32,113 nt of DNA from assembly GCA_016937795.1 (NCBI GenBank), contig JAFGVV010000044.1, positions 1-32,113 of the forward strand, read 5' to 3'. The notes beneath the pieces were generated by a model. The model did not search any database. It was not told the DNA's origin and worked only from the letters and a program-made list of their open reading frames with translations. Within the stretch, counting starts at the first letter, position 1; each line of letters opens with the position of its first letter. Below, piece after piece: positions 1-7,401 of the stretch. This DNA is from Paludibacteraceae bacterium. Its GTDB lineage: Bacteria; Bacteroidota; Bacteroidia; Bacteroidales; Paludibacteraceae. A program made the translations under genes and the position numbers.

Positions 1-50
1 TAGTGTTGGTGTTCGAAAAATTACGGTTCGACCAATCGAACATATCTCCA
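1..50. repeat. Terminal direct repeat, left copy
   Basis: These 50 bases are identical, in the same orientation, to 32064-32113. The repeat lies inside the hsp20 coding region and has no mobile-element features. It looks like the overlap of a circular or tandemly repeated molecule, not a biological repeat inside a gene. Confidence 0.95.
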
Positions 51-106
51 TCAAAAAAACGATCGAACAACGATGGAACCTGATTTGTGTTTCTTAATAC
101 TAACAT
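1..106 (-). CDS. Hsp20 small heat-shock protein, N-terminal part (continues at the other end of the window)
   Basis: Read on the minus strand from an ATG at 106-104, this stretch encodes MLVLRNTNQVPSLFDRFFDG and then, in frame, the residues that open the Hsp20 reading frame at the right end of the window. It runs off position 1. This N-terminus is typical of Bacteroidota Hsp20 proteins (an amphipathic helix ahead of the alpha-crystallin domain). A strong Shine-Dalgarno GGAGG lies at 119-115, eight bases before the ATG, which fixes the start and is unusual for this phylum. Positions 1-50 duplicate 32064-32113 exactly, so this fragment and the one at 31732-32113 together make one complete 145-residue protein. 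Confidence 0.88.
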   Translation of the reverse strand, partial: MLVLRNTNQVPSLFDRFFDGDMFDWSNRNFSNTNT

Positions 107-227
107 AGTTTTGTCCTCCAAAATTTTTATAGTTATACATTATGTTTTTTGTATTTCTGATCAGCATATTGCAAACTCAATACCAATGCGATTTTATGGA
201 CAAAATGTCGCTATTGTGTTGGTGTAT
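107..227. other. hsp20 upstream region, flanked by the IS
   Basis: This A/T-rich gap lies between the hsp20 start and the left end of the insertion sequence. Apart from the Shine-Dalgarno at 115-119 I see no clear TAnnTTTG box for hsp20 and no reading frame. The hsp20 promoter must lie here or be provided by the IS end. Confidence 0.4.
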
Positions 228-276
228 AGGGTCTGCTGAAAAACGGCAAACCGATTATTAATCAATATTATATCAT

Positions 277-284
277 TATTTTTG
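277..284 (+). promoter_or_regulatory. Candidate -7 box of the transposase promoter
   Basis: TATTTTTG fits the Bacteroidota -7 consensus TAnnTTTG exactly. It sits about 20 bases before the upstream ATG at 306. No good -33 TTTG is visible. Call is by consensus only. Confidence 0.4.
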
Positions 285-367
285 TGCAACCAACTGCAAG
301 GAAATATGCCATTACCCCGTAAAAAGCGTGCACAAGTGCCTCAATATGAAGTCCGAACCAATTAACT

Positions 368-1864
368 TTGGCAGGATTTGAGCATCCGTTCGATCAAAAA
401 TTGAGTCCAACAAACCGTTGGGTTGTCTTAGCTCATCTTATCCCATGGGATGAGATTTGCAATATGTATTTTAAATTTGTTCCCAAAGGACAAACCGGTC
501 GTCCACCTTTAAATCCACGGATTGTGATTGGTTCACTTATCATAAAACATATGTGCAACTTGGATGACCGTGAAACGGTAGATCAGATTTCTGAAAATAT
601 TTACATGCAATACTTTCTGGGTTATCCCAGTTTTACCAACGAAAAACCGTTTGACGCTTCCTTTTTTGTTGATTTTCGCAAACGCATGGGTTTGGATAAT
701 ATGAATGCTATCAACGAAAAAATAGTTGCAATCAAGACAAAAATTGAAAGCGCTCAGAAAGCCAGTGAGTCAGTTCTATCTTCAAACAAAGATGATGACA
801 TGTCTGACGACGAGCAAGACACGACGAATGAATCTGAACACAAAGGTCGTGTAATTTATGATGCTACAGCTTGCCCACAGGACATTGCTTATCCCACTGA
901 CTTAAACCTGCTCAATGATTCCCGTGAGAAACTCGAAGAACTCATTGATTACCTCTACATCCAAGAGTTGCATGATGTTAAACCGCGTACTTATCGCCAA
1001 GTTGCCCGTAAAAAGTATCTTCAAACGGCTCAAAAGAAAAACAAGAGTCGAAAAGTTATCCGTAAAGCTAACCGCTGTCAGCTAAACTTTGTAAGGCGAG
1101 ATATCGCCATTGTGAATGAACTTTTGGACGTGTATCAAACAAAAAATCTGAAATTCCCATTAAATCCAAGCCAGCAAAAATATCTTTTCGTAGTACAAAC
1201 ACTCTACGACCAACAAAAACAAATGTTCGACACCAACACGCATAGCGTAGAGCATCGTATTGTTAGCATACATCAACCTCATGTACGACCCATTGTACGA
1301 GGTAAGGCTCAGGCAAAAGTTGAGTTTGGCTCCAAAATACATATTTCTGTCATTGACGGAATCTCATTTTTGGACGAACTCTCGTGGGATGCCTTTAATG
1401 AGGGAAGTCACATGATGGATTACATTCAAAAATACCGTAAGCGTTTTGGTTGCTATCCCCGCGAAGTACTTGCAGACCAAATCTATTGCACCCGGGCCAA
1501 TCGGGCAGCCTTAAAAGAATTAGGAATAAAGCTATTAGCCAAACCACTTGGAAGACCTTCGGCACTGTCAATTCACGTAAGTCCGGGAGAGCGAAATCCA
1601 ATAGAAGGCAAGTTCGGTCAAGCCAAAACAGGATACGGATTGAATCGTATCAAAGCAAGACTCAAAGGAACAAGCGAGAGTTGGATTGCAAGCATCATTT
1701 TGGTGTTGAACTTAGTCAAATTGGCGGGAGTAGTACTCCTGTGCAAAATAGTCAACTTCTGGAGTTTTTCAGCACGCTTGCTGAAAATGGTGTTTCAAAA
1801 TATATCGTATATTTTTAGACAAATAGACGATTCTCGTCAAATTTTATATCTAAACGCAGTCTGA
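368..1864 (+). CDS. DDE transposase, IS5/IS1182-like (possible 5' frameshift)
   Basis: This is the transposase that would cut and join the IS ends. The N-terminal third (HPFDQKLSPTNRW, IPWDEI, GRPPLNPRIVIGSLIIKH, FDASFFVDFRKRMG) matches the DUF772/InsH N-terminal domain. A polar linker follows, then a DDE nuclease with a first aspartate in YDATA (near residue 165), a second in LADQIYC and the glutamate in RNPIEGKFGQAKTGYGL. The reading frame as drawn starts at a TTG. A second frame starting at the ATG at 306 encodes the basic peptide MPLPRKKRAQVPQYEVRTN and stops at 363-365. Adding one T in the ATT at 361-363 would fuse it to this frame. The gene may therefore carry a one-base deletion near its start, use a programmed shift, or contain a sequencing error. 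Confidence 0.85.
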   Translation: MAGFEHPFDQKLSPTNRWVVLAHLIPWDEICNMYFKFVPKGQTGRPPLNPRIVIGSLIIKHMCNLDDRETVDQISENIYMQYFLGYPSFTNEKPFDASFFVDFRKRMGLDNMNAINEKIVAIKTKIESAQKASESVLSSNKDDDMSDDEQDTTNESEHKGRVIYDATACPQDIAYPTDLNLLNDSREKLEELIDYLYIQELHDVKPRTYRQVARKKYLQTAQKKNKSRKVIRKANRCQLNFVRRDIAIVNELLDVYQTKNLKFPLNPSQQKYLFVVQTLYDQQKQMFDTNTHSVEHRIVSIHQPHVRPIVRGKAQAKVEFGSKIHISVIDGISFLDELSWDAFNEGSHMMDYIQKYRKRFGCYPREVLADQIYCTRANRAALKELGIKLLAKPLGRPSALSIHVSPGERNPIEGKFGQAKTGYGLNRIKARLKGTSESWIASIILVLNLVKLAGVVLLCKIVNFWSFSARLLKMVFQNISYIFRQIDDSRQILYLNAV

Positions 1865-1927
1865 GTTTAACAGCAGACCCTGATTAGCTATAACATTATT
1901 CAGAAATTTCAACTTTAGAAACGAAAA

Positions 1928-1955
1928 AACGCTCTGAACAAAAATCCAGAGCGTT
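1928..1955. terminator. Bidirectional intrinsic terminator between IS and PUL
   Basis: A 9-bp perfect stem, AACGCTCTG (1928-1936) with CAGAGCGTT (1947-1955), encloses a 10-base loop. A-rich sequence precedes it and CTTTATTT follows it. On the minus strand the stem is followed by a T run, so it would end transcripts of the PUL leaving the GH5-like/mutarotase gene 22 bases upstream. Confidence 0.75.
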
Positions 1956-1977
1956 CTTTATTTCAGGTCAAACCCGA

Positions 1978-4158
1978 CTATCGAATTTCAAATTTATAAA
2001 CACAAATATGTTCGTATGTTTCGCCCGGTTTCAGGATAGTATTCGGGAAAGCCGGTTGATTCGGACTATCGGGGAAATGCTGTGTTTCCATAGCAAAGGA
2101 AGTACGATAATTATATACTTCGCCATATTTACCGGTGTTTTTTCCTTTAAAGAAGTTTCCTCCATAGAATTGCATAGCAGGCTGATCGGTAAGAACACGC
2201 ATCTGAACTCCATTTGAAGGTTCGTATATCACTGCTGCTTCAGTAAACTTATCGCCATGTTTGTGCAACACCCAGTTATGGTCGTAACCTAAACCATTGA
2301 TCAGTGCCCCGAAAGGTTGATTTACACGTTCTCCCACAGCTGTAGGGTTACGGAAGTCCATCGGAGTTCCTTCAACCGTAGCAATTTCGCCGGTAGGAAT
2401 TAAGCCACCATCGGTTGGATTGTAAAACGGTGCATTAATTTGCATCACATGCGAATTAATTTCTTTAGCAGTTCCGGATGAGAATCCGTGCAGGTTAAAG
2501 AAAGAGTGATGCGTAATGTTCACCGGAGTAGCTTTATCGGTAGTGGCCGTGTATTCTATCATCAGTTCGTTGTCGTTGGTTAGCGTGTAAAGTACAGTTA
2601 CCGACAAATTACCAGGATAGCCTTCTTCTCCATCTTTCGACAAATATTTCAGTTCCAGTGCATCCTCACCTTTTGTATTTTTAAATGCACGGGCATCCCA
2701 AACCACGTTATGAAATCCTTTTGGACCACCGTGTAAATGATTTTCGCCGTTATTGGTAGCCAGCTTGTATTCTACTCCATCGAGTGTAAATTTACCTTTG
2801 GCAATCCGGTTTCCATAACGTCCGATTAACGCTCCAAAGTAAGCTTCGTTTCCATTTTTATACGCATCGAGCGAACTAAATCCGGTCACCACATCGAGCA
2901 TATTATGATTATTGTCAGAAACCCACAGATTAACAACTCTTCCACCAAAATTCGTGATTTGAGCAACCATGCCCCGGCGATTTTTCAGCGTGTACAGAGC
3001 CACATCTTTCCCATCGATATTTCCTTTGAAATCAGCATCGTTCATCAACTTTACGTTCGATGTTTTACCCGTAAGTTTTTTAATCAGTTCCACCTCATTA
3101 ACATCGAATGGAGTTTTATCCTGACGGTAAATATCATGGAACCACAATTCGGGTTCTTTTTGGTCAGGCTTAGGCTCATCCCATGCAAAAATTGTATTTG
3201 TTTTTCCGGCTACAAAACCCCAGTTAATGGCACCTACATGATTTGCTTTTAGCATAGGCATAATGTTGTCGAAGCGGCTATTGTTCCGACGAGCCATGTA
3301 TTCGGTACAAATCATCGGACGGTCGTGCGTTTTTAAAATATTTATCCATGCACGATGTTCAACCATATTGCCATAATTATGATAGGTCAACACATCCGAG
3401 TTCTCAATTTGGAACTGGTTAAGTTCCGGATACTTGAAAAACCAAACTCCGGCACTAACAGGCTGTGAAGGGTTTACTTCCCTGGCCCATTTGAATACGT
3501 TTTTAAGTAACGGCATGGAGTTCATACCATGTTTACTGTTGCCGGGCTCGTTGTACAGGTCCCACAGCAAAACGCGTTCATCATCCTTAAACGCAGTCAT
3601 GATGTCCTTTACATATTTTTCGAGTACAGGGAAAAGAGCAACTGTATCTTTGCGCAAGCTTACTGCCGGATCCTGTACCCATCCTGAGTTATGCACACCC
3701 GGCTTAGGCTCAGGTTGCTTTCCGGCAACCGTTTCCTCATTCCAGCAGTCATCAAAGAAAACAAACATGGTTTTAATGCCGTGTTTTGACGAAATAGCCA
3801 AATACTCATCGATTCGCTTTTTAAAACCTTCTGCATCGGTTTTCCATACTTCGCTGCTCAGGTATACACGCATCAAATTAAAGCCTAATTCTTCTGCCCA
3901 ACCCAGTTCTTTGTCGATAGTAGCAGCATCGAAAGTTTCACCAGACCACATTTCAACCTGATTAATGGCTGAACTGGGTTGAAAATTACAGCCTGCAAGC
4001 CAGGGCTGTTCAGCATACCAGGCGGCAGCTTTCTCTTTGGTCCACACTTCAGGTAATTGTTTTTGGGCCGATTGTGTACAGCCTGCAAATACAATTGCAC
4101 CTACAATCAGACCTAAAAGAGCTTTGATTGATTTTGATTTTTGTTGCATAGCACTCAT
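1978..4158 (-). CDS. GH5-like glycoside hydrolase fused to aldose 1-epimerase, lipoprotein
   Basis: A 726-residue lipoprotein (lipobox VFAGC, Cys27) with two catalytic domains. Residues about 50-345 form a GH5-like (clan A) TIM barrel with probable acid/base Glu204 in DLYNEPGN and nucleophile Glu286 in ICTEYMA. Residues about 375-726 are a galactose-mutarotase-type aldose 1-epimerase, with His474/His476 in GENHLHGG, His550 in NITHHSFFNL, Asp626 in GYDHNWVL and Glu691 in METQHFPDSP as likely binding or catalytic residues. The hydrolase would cut a glycan at the membrane and the second domain would interconvert alpha and beta anomers of the released sugar. It is the last gene of the PUL, 25 bases after a sulfatase, with a terminator behind it. 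Met1 or Met4 could start translation. The GH family is assigned by eye and could be a GH5-related unclassified family; the epimerase call is firm. Confidence 0.82.
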   Translation of the reverse strand: MSAMQQKSKSIKALLGLIVGAIVFAGCTQSAQKQLPEVWTKEKAAAWYAEQPWLAGCNFQPSSAINQVEMWSGETFDAATIDKELGWAEELGFNLMRVYLSSEVWKTDAEGFKKRIDEYLAISSKHGIKTMFVFFDDCWNEETVAGKQPEPKPGVHNSGWVQDPAVSLRKDTVALFPVLEKYVKDIMTAFKDDERVLLWDLYNEPGNSKHGMNSMPLLKNVFKWAREVNPSQPVSAGVWFFKYPELNQFQIENSDVLTYHNYGNMVEHRAWINILKTHDRPMICTEYMARRNNSRFDNIMPMLKANHVGAINWGFVAGKTNTIFAWDEPKPDQKEPELWFHDIYRQDKTPFDVNEVELIKKLTGKTSNVKLMNDADFKGNIDGKDVALYTLKNRRGMVAQITNFGGRVVNLWVSDNNHNMLDVVTGFSSLDAYKNGNEAYFGALIGRYGNRIAKGKFTLDGVEYKLATNNGENHLHGGPKGFHNVVWDARAFKNTKGEDALELKYLSKDGEEGYPGNLSVTVLYTLTNDNELMIEYTATTDKATPVNITHHSFFNLHGFSSGTAKEINSHVMQINAPFYNPTDGGLIPTGEIATVEGTPMDFRNPTAVGERVNQPFGALINGLGYDHNWVLHKHGDKFTEAAVIYEPSNGVQMRVLTDQPAMQFYGGNFFKGKNTGKYGEVYNYRTSFAMETQHFPDSPNQPAFPNTILKPGETYEHICVYKFEIR

Positions 4159-4183
4159 GTGAATTTTTTATTTTGTTGTTATT

Positions 4184-5704
4184 CTATCTTTTTGGATGAC
4201 GTTTAGGGGCAGGATGCTTAGCCAGAATTTTTTTCATTTCTTCCACCATATTAGGTTGTTCTGCTGCCACATTTTTTGTTTCCAACGGGTCCAGTTTGTA
4301 ATCGTACAATTCATACATCACATCCCCGGCATCGTCCCAGTTTTTCCATTCCACCAGACGATATCTGTCGGTACGAATTGCACGTCCCGAGTATTTTCCC
4401 TTAGGGAAAGCATGATAAGCATGATCCCGAATTCTCTTTTCCGTATTTTTCATTACCGGAGTAAGACTTAAACCATCAATTGGCTGTGGAGCAACCGGTT
4501 TTCCAAGACCAGCCAAATCGGTTAATGTAGGATAAATGTCAACCGTTTCGGCCAATTGGTCTGTTGAACTTCCGGGCTTGGTTACTCCCGGTGCCACCAT
4601 AATGAGCGGAATAATATTGGCTTGCTCGAAATTGGTGTGTTTGGTCCAGTAACCATGGTCGCCCAAATGCCAACCGTGGTCGCCCCAAAGTACAATAATT
4701 GTGTTTTCGAGCATATTAAGTCGCTTCAGTTCATCAACAACCTTTCCCACCTGAGCATCCATGTAGCTCATTGAAGCATAATATCCATGAATTAATTTAC
4801 GCGTTAGTGTATCCGAAAAAACATATTTCCCAGCCGGTATGGGTGTGAACTGATCAATTTCACCACCACGTTTTACAGCAATTTTGGGAGCATTTTCAGG
4901 ATCTTTTTCGTATTCCGGCATAGGAAGTTTTGCCGGATCGTACATATCCCAGTACTTTTTGGGTGCACAGAAAGGCAAGTGAGGACGTGCAAACCCTACA
5001 GCCATGAAAAATGGTTTTTCAGGTGTTTTTTTCAATTCCCTGAAACGTGAAATGGCCTGATTTGCCACCCTTCCATCGCCATAAGCATCGTCGAGCACAT
5101 CGGGCGCTTCCCATGCAGCACCCCGGGTTAACTGATGATTTGGGGGCAATTCCGGAAAATACATTTTTGTATTTTCGAAATAAGCCTCTTCGCGTGTAAG
5201 CTTACGACCTGTACTTTCGGGTAATATGTACTCAATAACTTTTTCTTTGTGGTGCGGAATGCTCCATGAGGCTTTATCATCTGTATTTCCATGTCCGACA
5301 TGAAAAACCTTACCTATAGCCTCGGTATGATAACCTGCTTTCATAAAAAACTGCGGTAACGTCACGGCATCGGGATAAATGTCGCGAAACTCCGAACCAA
5401 AGTTATACAACCCGGTACTGGTGGAGCGTGCACCGGTTAGCAAATTATAACGTGAAGCCACACTAACAGCCTGATTACAATAGGCTTTATTAAACCGGAT
5501 TCCGGCATCGGCAAGTTTATCGATGTTGGGGCTAATGGCTGTTTTATCGCCATAACATCCCAAATTAGGTTTTAAATCGTCGACCAATATTAATACAACA
5601 TTTTTAGGTTTAACCGTTGTATTTTGTTGGGCTTTCAACATACCGGGAGTAACACTCACACCACCAATTAGTAATGCTGTGTTGATGTGTTTTAAATAAT
5701 GCAT
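4184..5704 (-). CDS. Sulfatase, iduronate-2-sulfatase-like (S1 family, Ser-type)
   Basis: A 506-residue secreted sulfatase with a Sec signal peptide (first ~25 residues, ending near MLKAQQ). Metal-binding VDDLKPN lies near residue 42. The active-site signature SVASR (Ser81 to Arg85) precedes the usual LLTG. The later motif LWGDHGWHLGDHGYWTKH is characteristic of the iduronate-2-sulfatase-like branch (S1_7-type). Family members hydrolyse sulfate esters on sugars in the periplasm. The modified residue is serine and the third position is alanine instead of proline, so maturation to formylglycine would need an anaerobic radical-SAM maturase. A candidate promoter lies 63 bases upstream, and the GH5-like/epimerase gene follows after 25 bases, so the two probably form a transcription unit. 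The target position on the sugar cannot be read from sequence. Confidence 0.9.
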   Translation of the reverse strand: MHYLKHINTALLIGGVSVTPGMLKAQQNTTVKPKNVVLILVDDLKPNLGCYGDKTAISPNIDKLADAGIRFNKAYCNQAVSVASRYNLLTGARSTSTGLYNFGSEFRDIYPDAVTLPQFFMKAGYHTEAIGKVFHVGHGNTDDKASWSIPHHKEKVIEYILPESTGRKLTREEAYFENTKMYFPELPPNHQLTRGAAWEAPDVLDDAYGDGRVANQAISRFRELKKTPEKPFFMAVGFARPHLPFCAPKKYWDMYDPAKLPMPEYEKDPENAPKIAVKRGGEIDQFTPIPAGKYVFSDTLTRKLIHGYYASMSYMDAQVGKVVDELKRLNMLENTIIVLWGDHGWHLGDHGYWTKHTNFEQANIIPLIMVAPGVTKPGSSTDQLAETVDIYPTLTDLAGLGKPVAPQPIDGLSLTPVMKNTEKRIRDHAYHAFPKGKYSGRAIRTDRYRLVEWKNWDDAGDVMYELYDYKLDPLETKNVAAEQPNMVEEMKKILAKHPAPKRHPKR

Positions 5705-5766
5705 AGATTTTTATTTAACTTTTTAATGAGATGTTAAAGTTGTTATTAAGTTTGTGAAAACATACA

Positions 5767-5774
5767 CAAAAATA
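5767..5774 (-). promoter_or_regulatory. Candidate -7 box before the first sulfatase
   Basis: The minus strand reads TATTTTTG, a perfect TAnnTTTG, 63 bases before the sulfatase ATG in a 135-base gap. The repeats at 5794-5821 lie directly upstream in the position expected for an activator. No clear -33 TTTG is seen, as is common at activator-dependent promoters. Confidence 0.5.
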
Positions 5775-5793
5775 AACAGAACGTTTCACTCAT

Positions 5794-5821
5794 TATAGGA
5801 GAATTGTTCCGATTTAAGGAA
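5794..5821 (-). promoter_or_regulatory. Candidate hybrid-regulator operator (direct half-sites), sulfatase promoter
   Basis: On the minus strand two half-sites, TTCCTTAA (distal) and TCCTATAA (proximal), lie 20 bp apart. The proximal AGGA (plus strand, 5797) begins exactly 23 bases from the -7 box, the same distance as at the promoter near 30132. The arrangement suits an AraC-type dimer. Inferred from sequence similarity between two sites only. Confidence 0.4.
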
Positions 5822-5839
5822 GTATTGTCCAAAAACGAA

Positions 5840-7378
5840 CTATTTTAGCTCTATTTCATCGGTATTTGGTCTGTAGTATTCTTTAGTGATTGCTAAAAAG
5901 CGTGATTTCATTTTTTGGAACTGATCTTTAAAAGTGTCCATCACGTTCCCGGTCTGACCCGGATCTGTTGACAAATTATACAACCCACCCTGAACTAAAT
6001 TCCCCAATTCGTTTCCAGTCAGGTTTGTTTCCGGACCGCTGTAAGGTGGAATAAATGCCCAGTCGCCGGAGCGCAATGCCATTTTCCCATTGGCCTCCAC
6101 TATTAATTCGGTACGGCCTTTATCGGAATCGCCCATAAAAACAGGCAGTAAATCCTGACTATCGTATTCACCTTCGAGCGGTTTGTTTACAAGAGAAGCC
6201 ACCGAAGCCATTATGTCGAGTTGACAAACCAGTGCATCCGACACTTTGGGTTTAATTTTTCCTTTCCAGTACACAAAAAACGGCACACGGGTTCCAGCGT
6301 CGAATAAACTGTATTTTCCTCCGCGTAGCGTTCCAGCGGGTTTATGATTACCCACAAGCTCTGCAGCACCATCTTTGTAACCATCGTTAAGTACAGGTCC
6401 ATTGTCGCTTGTAAAAATAATAATGGTATTTTCGAGTAAACCTTCTTTTTCAAGATGTGCCATAAGTTCGCCCACACACCAGTCGGCTTCCAGAATGGCA
6501 TCTCCGCGTGGACCCATTCCGCTTTTCCCGACAAAACGCGCATTTGGCGTGCGTGGTACGTGTGGCTGATGAAGTCCGAAATACATAAAGAAGGGTTTTT
6601 CTTTATTTTCTGAAATAAACTTCGTGGCCAATCCGGTAAAATAATCGGCCATATCTTCATCTACCCACATGGCGCTTTTTCCTCCTTTTTGGTAACCAAT
6701 GCGCGGAATTCCGTTGTGTATAGACTGATTATGACCATGTGCCCAATGCATTTTCAGCCTTTCGGGGTGTGTAATAGCAGTGGGTTCACCTTCGAAATTC
6801 GACTCATAACTTACCTGAATCGGATCGGTTGGATCCAGCCCCACTACATTTCCGTTTTCTACAAACACGGTTGGCACCCGATCGTTGGTAGCTGCAATCA
6901 GATTTGAATAGTCGAAACCAATATCATTGGCATTAGGTCTGACTGTTTCGTTCCAGTTTACGTTACCTGCACCCATGCCCAAATGCCATTTCCCGATAGC
7001 GGCCGTTGTATATCCGGCTTCCTGCATCATTTTAGGCAAAGTATATTGACCGGGGTTGATAATCAGTGGCGCATCGCCGGGCAGGATTTTAGCATCCTTG
7101 TTTTTCCACGGATACATGCCCGTCATAAGTGCATAGCGACTTGGCGTTGAAGTAGCTGAAGTGGCGTACCCATTGGTAAAGCGTATGCCTCCGTTGGCCA
7201 ACCGGTCGAGGTTTGGAGTTTGGATTTCTGTAGCGCCCTGAGCACTTACATCGCCATAACCCAAATCGTCGGCAAGTATCACAATGATATTAGGCTGATT
7301 CTGTTTAGCAGATGGAGCGCATGATGTCATTAGCCCGGCAAAAATACCTATTGGGGTAGATAAAAGTAGTTTTTTCAT
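5840..7378 (-). CDS. Arylsulfatase (S1 family, Ser-type), probable lipoprotein
   Basis: A 512-residue arylsulfatase-like enzyme. The N-terminus MKKLLLSTPIGIFAGLMTSC ends in a plausible lipobox (Cys20). LADDLGYGDVS (from residue 35) supplies metal-binding aspartates; the signature STPSR (Ser77 to Arg81) precedes ALMTGMYPW; IFTSDNGP and the GKYSLFDAGTRVPFFVYWKG stretch are typical of the C-terminal half of the catalytic domain. It would remove sulfate esters from glycan fragments in the periplasm or at the membrane. The catalytic residue is serine. It lies 23 bases downstream of another sulfatase, so the two are probably co-transcribed. It clearly differs from the other two in sequence, suggesting a different sulfate position. 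Confidence 0.92.
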   Translation of the reverse strand: MKKLLLSTPIGIFAGLMTSCAPSAKQNQPNIIVILADDLGYGDVSAQGATEIQTPNLDRLANGGIRFTNGYATSATSTPSRYALMTGMYPWKNKDAKILPGDAPLIINPGQYTLPKMMQEAGYTTAAIGKWHLGMGAGNVNWNETVRPNANDIGFDYSNLIAATNDRVPTVFVENGNVVGLDPTDPIQVSYESNFEGEPTAITHPERLKMHWAHGHNQSIHNGIPRIGYQKGGKSAMWVDEDMADYFTGLATKFISENKEKPFFMYFGLHQPHVPRTPNARFVGKSGMGPRGDAILEADWCVGELMAHLEKEGLLENTIIIFTSDNGPVLNDGYKDGAAELVGNHKPAGTLRGGKYSLFDAGTRVPFFVYWKGKIKPKVSDALVCQLDIMASVASLVNKPLEGEYDSQDLLPVFMGDSDKGRTELIVEANGKMALRSGDWAFIPPYSGPETNLTGNELGNLVQGGLYNLSTDPGQTGNVMDTFKDQFQKMKSRFLAITKEYYRPNTDEIELK

Positions 7379-7401
7379 TTTCAGGAAAATTAAATATCAG
7401 A

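Larger units (their letters stand above)
228..1881 (+). mobile_element. Complete IS5/IS1182-like insertion sequence
   Basis: The ends are inverted repeats: AGGGTCTGCTG at 228-238 and its reverse complement at 1871-1881. The match is 11 bp perfect and reaches about 15 of 17 bases when extended inward. Between them is a single transposase gene whose stop codon is 6 bases from the start of the right repeat. A -7-like box TATTTTTG (277-284) lies just inside the left end and could drive the transposase. I found no convincing target-site duplication: the flanks GTGTAT and GATTAG differ. The insertion may therefore be old, or one end may have recombined. Family assignment rests on the DUF772-type N-terminus and the DDE layout and is at family-group level only. 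Confidence 0.85.

Noticed and set aside
221..1890. Target-site duplication flanking the IS
   Set aside because: Flanking bases on the two sides do not match in any 2-9 bp register that I could see.
3434..3961. 175-residue plus-strand frame opposite the GH5-like domain
   Set aside because: It is antisense to clear catalytic motifs and has no recognisable protein features.
6211..6660. 149-residue minus-strand frame inside a sulfatase gene
   Set aside because: It overlaps the well-supported sulfatase in another frame and shows no domain or signal; it is a shadow.
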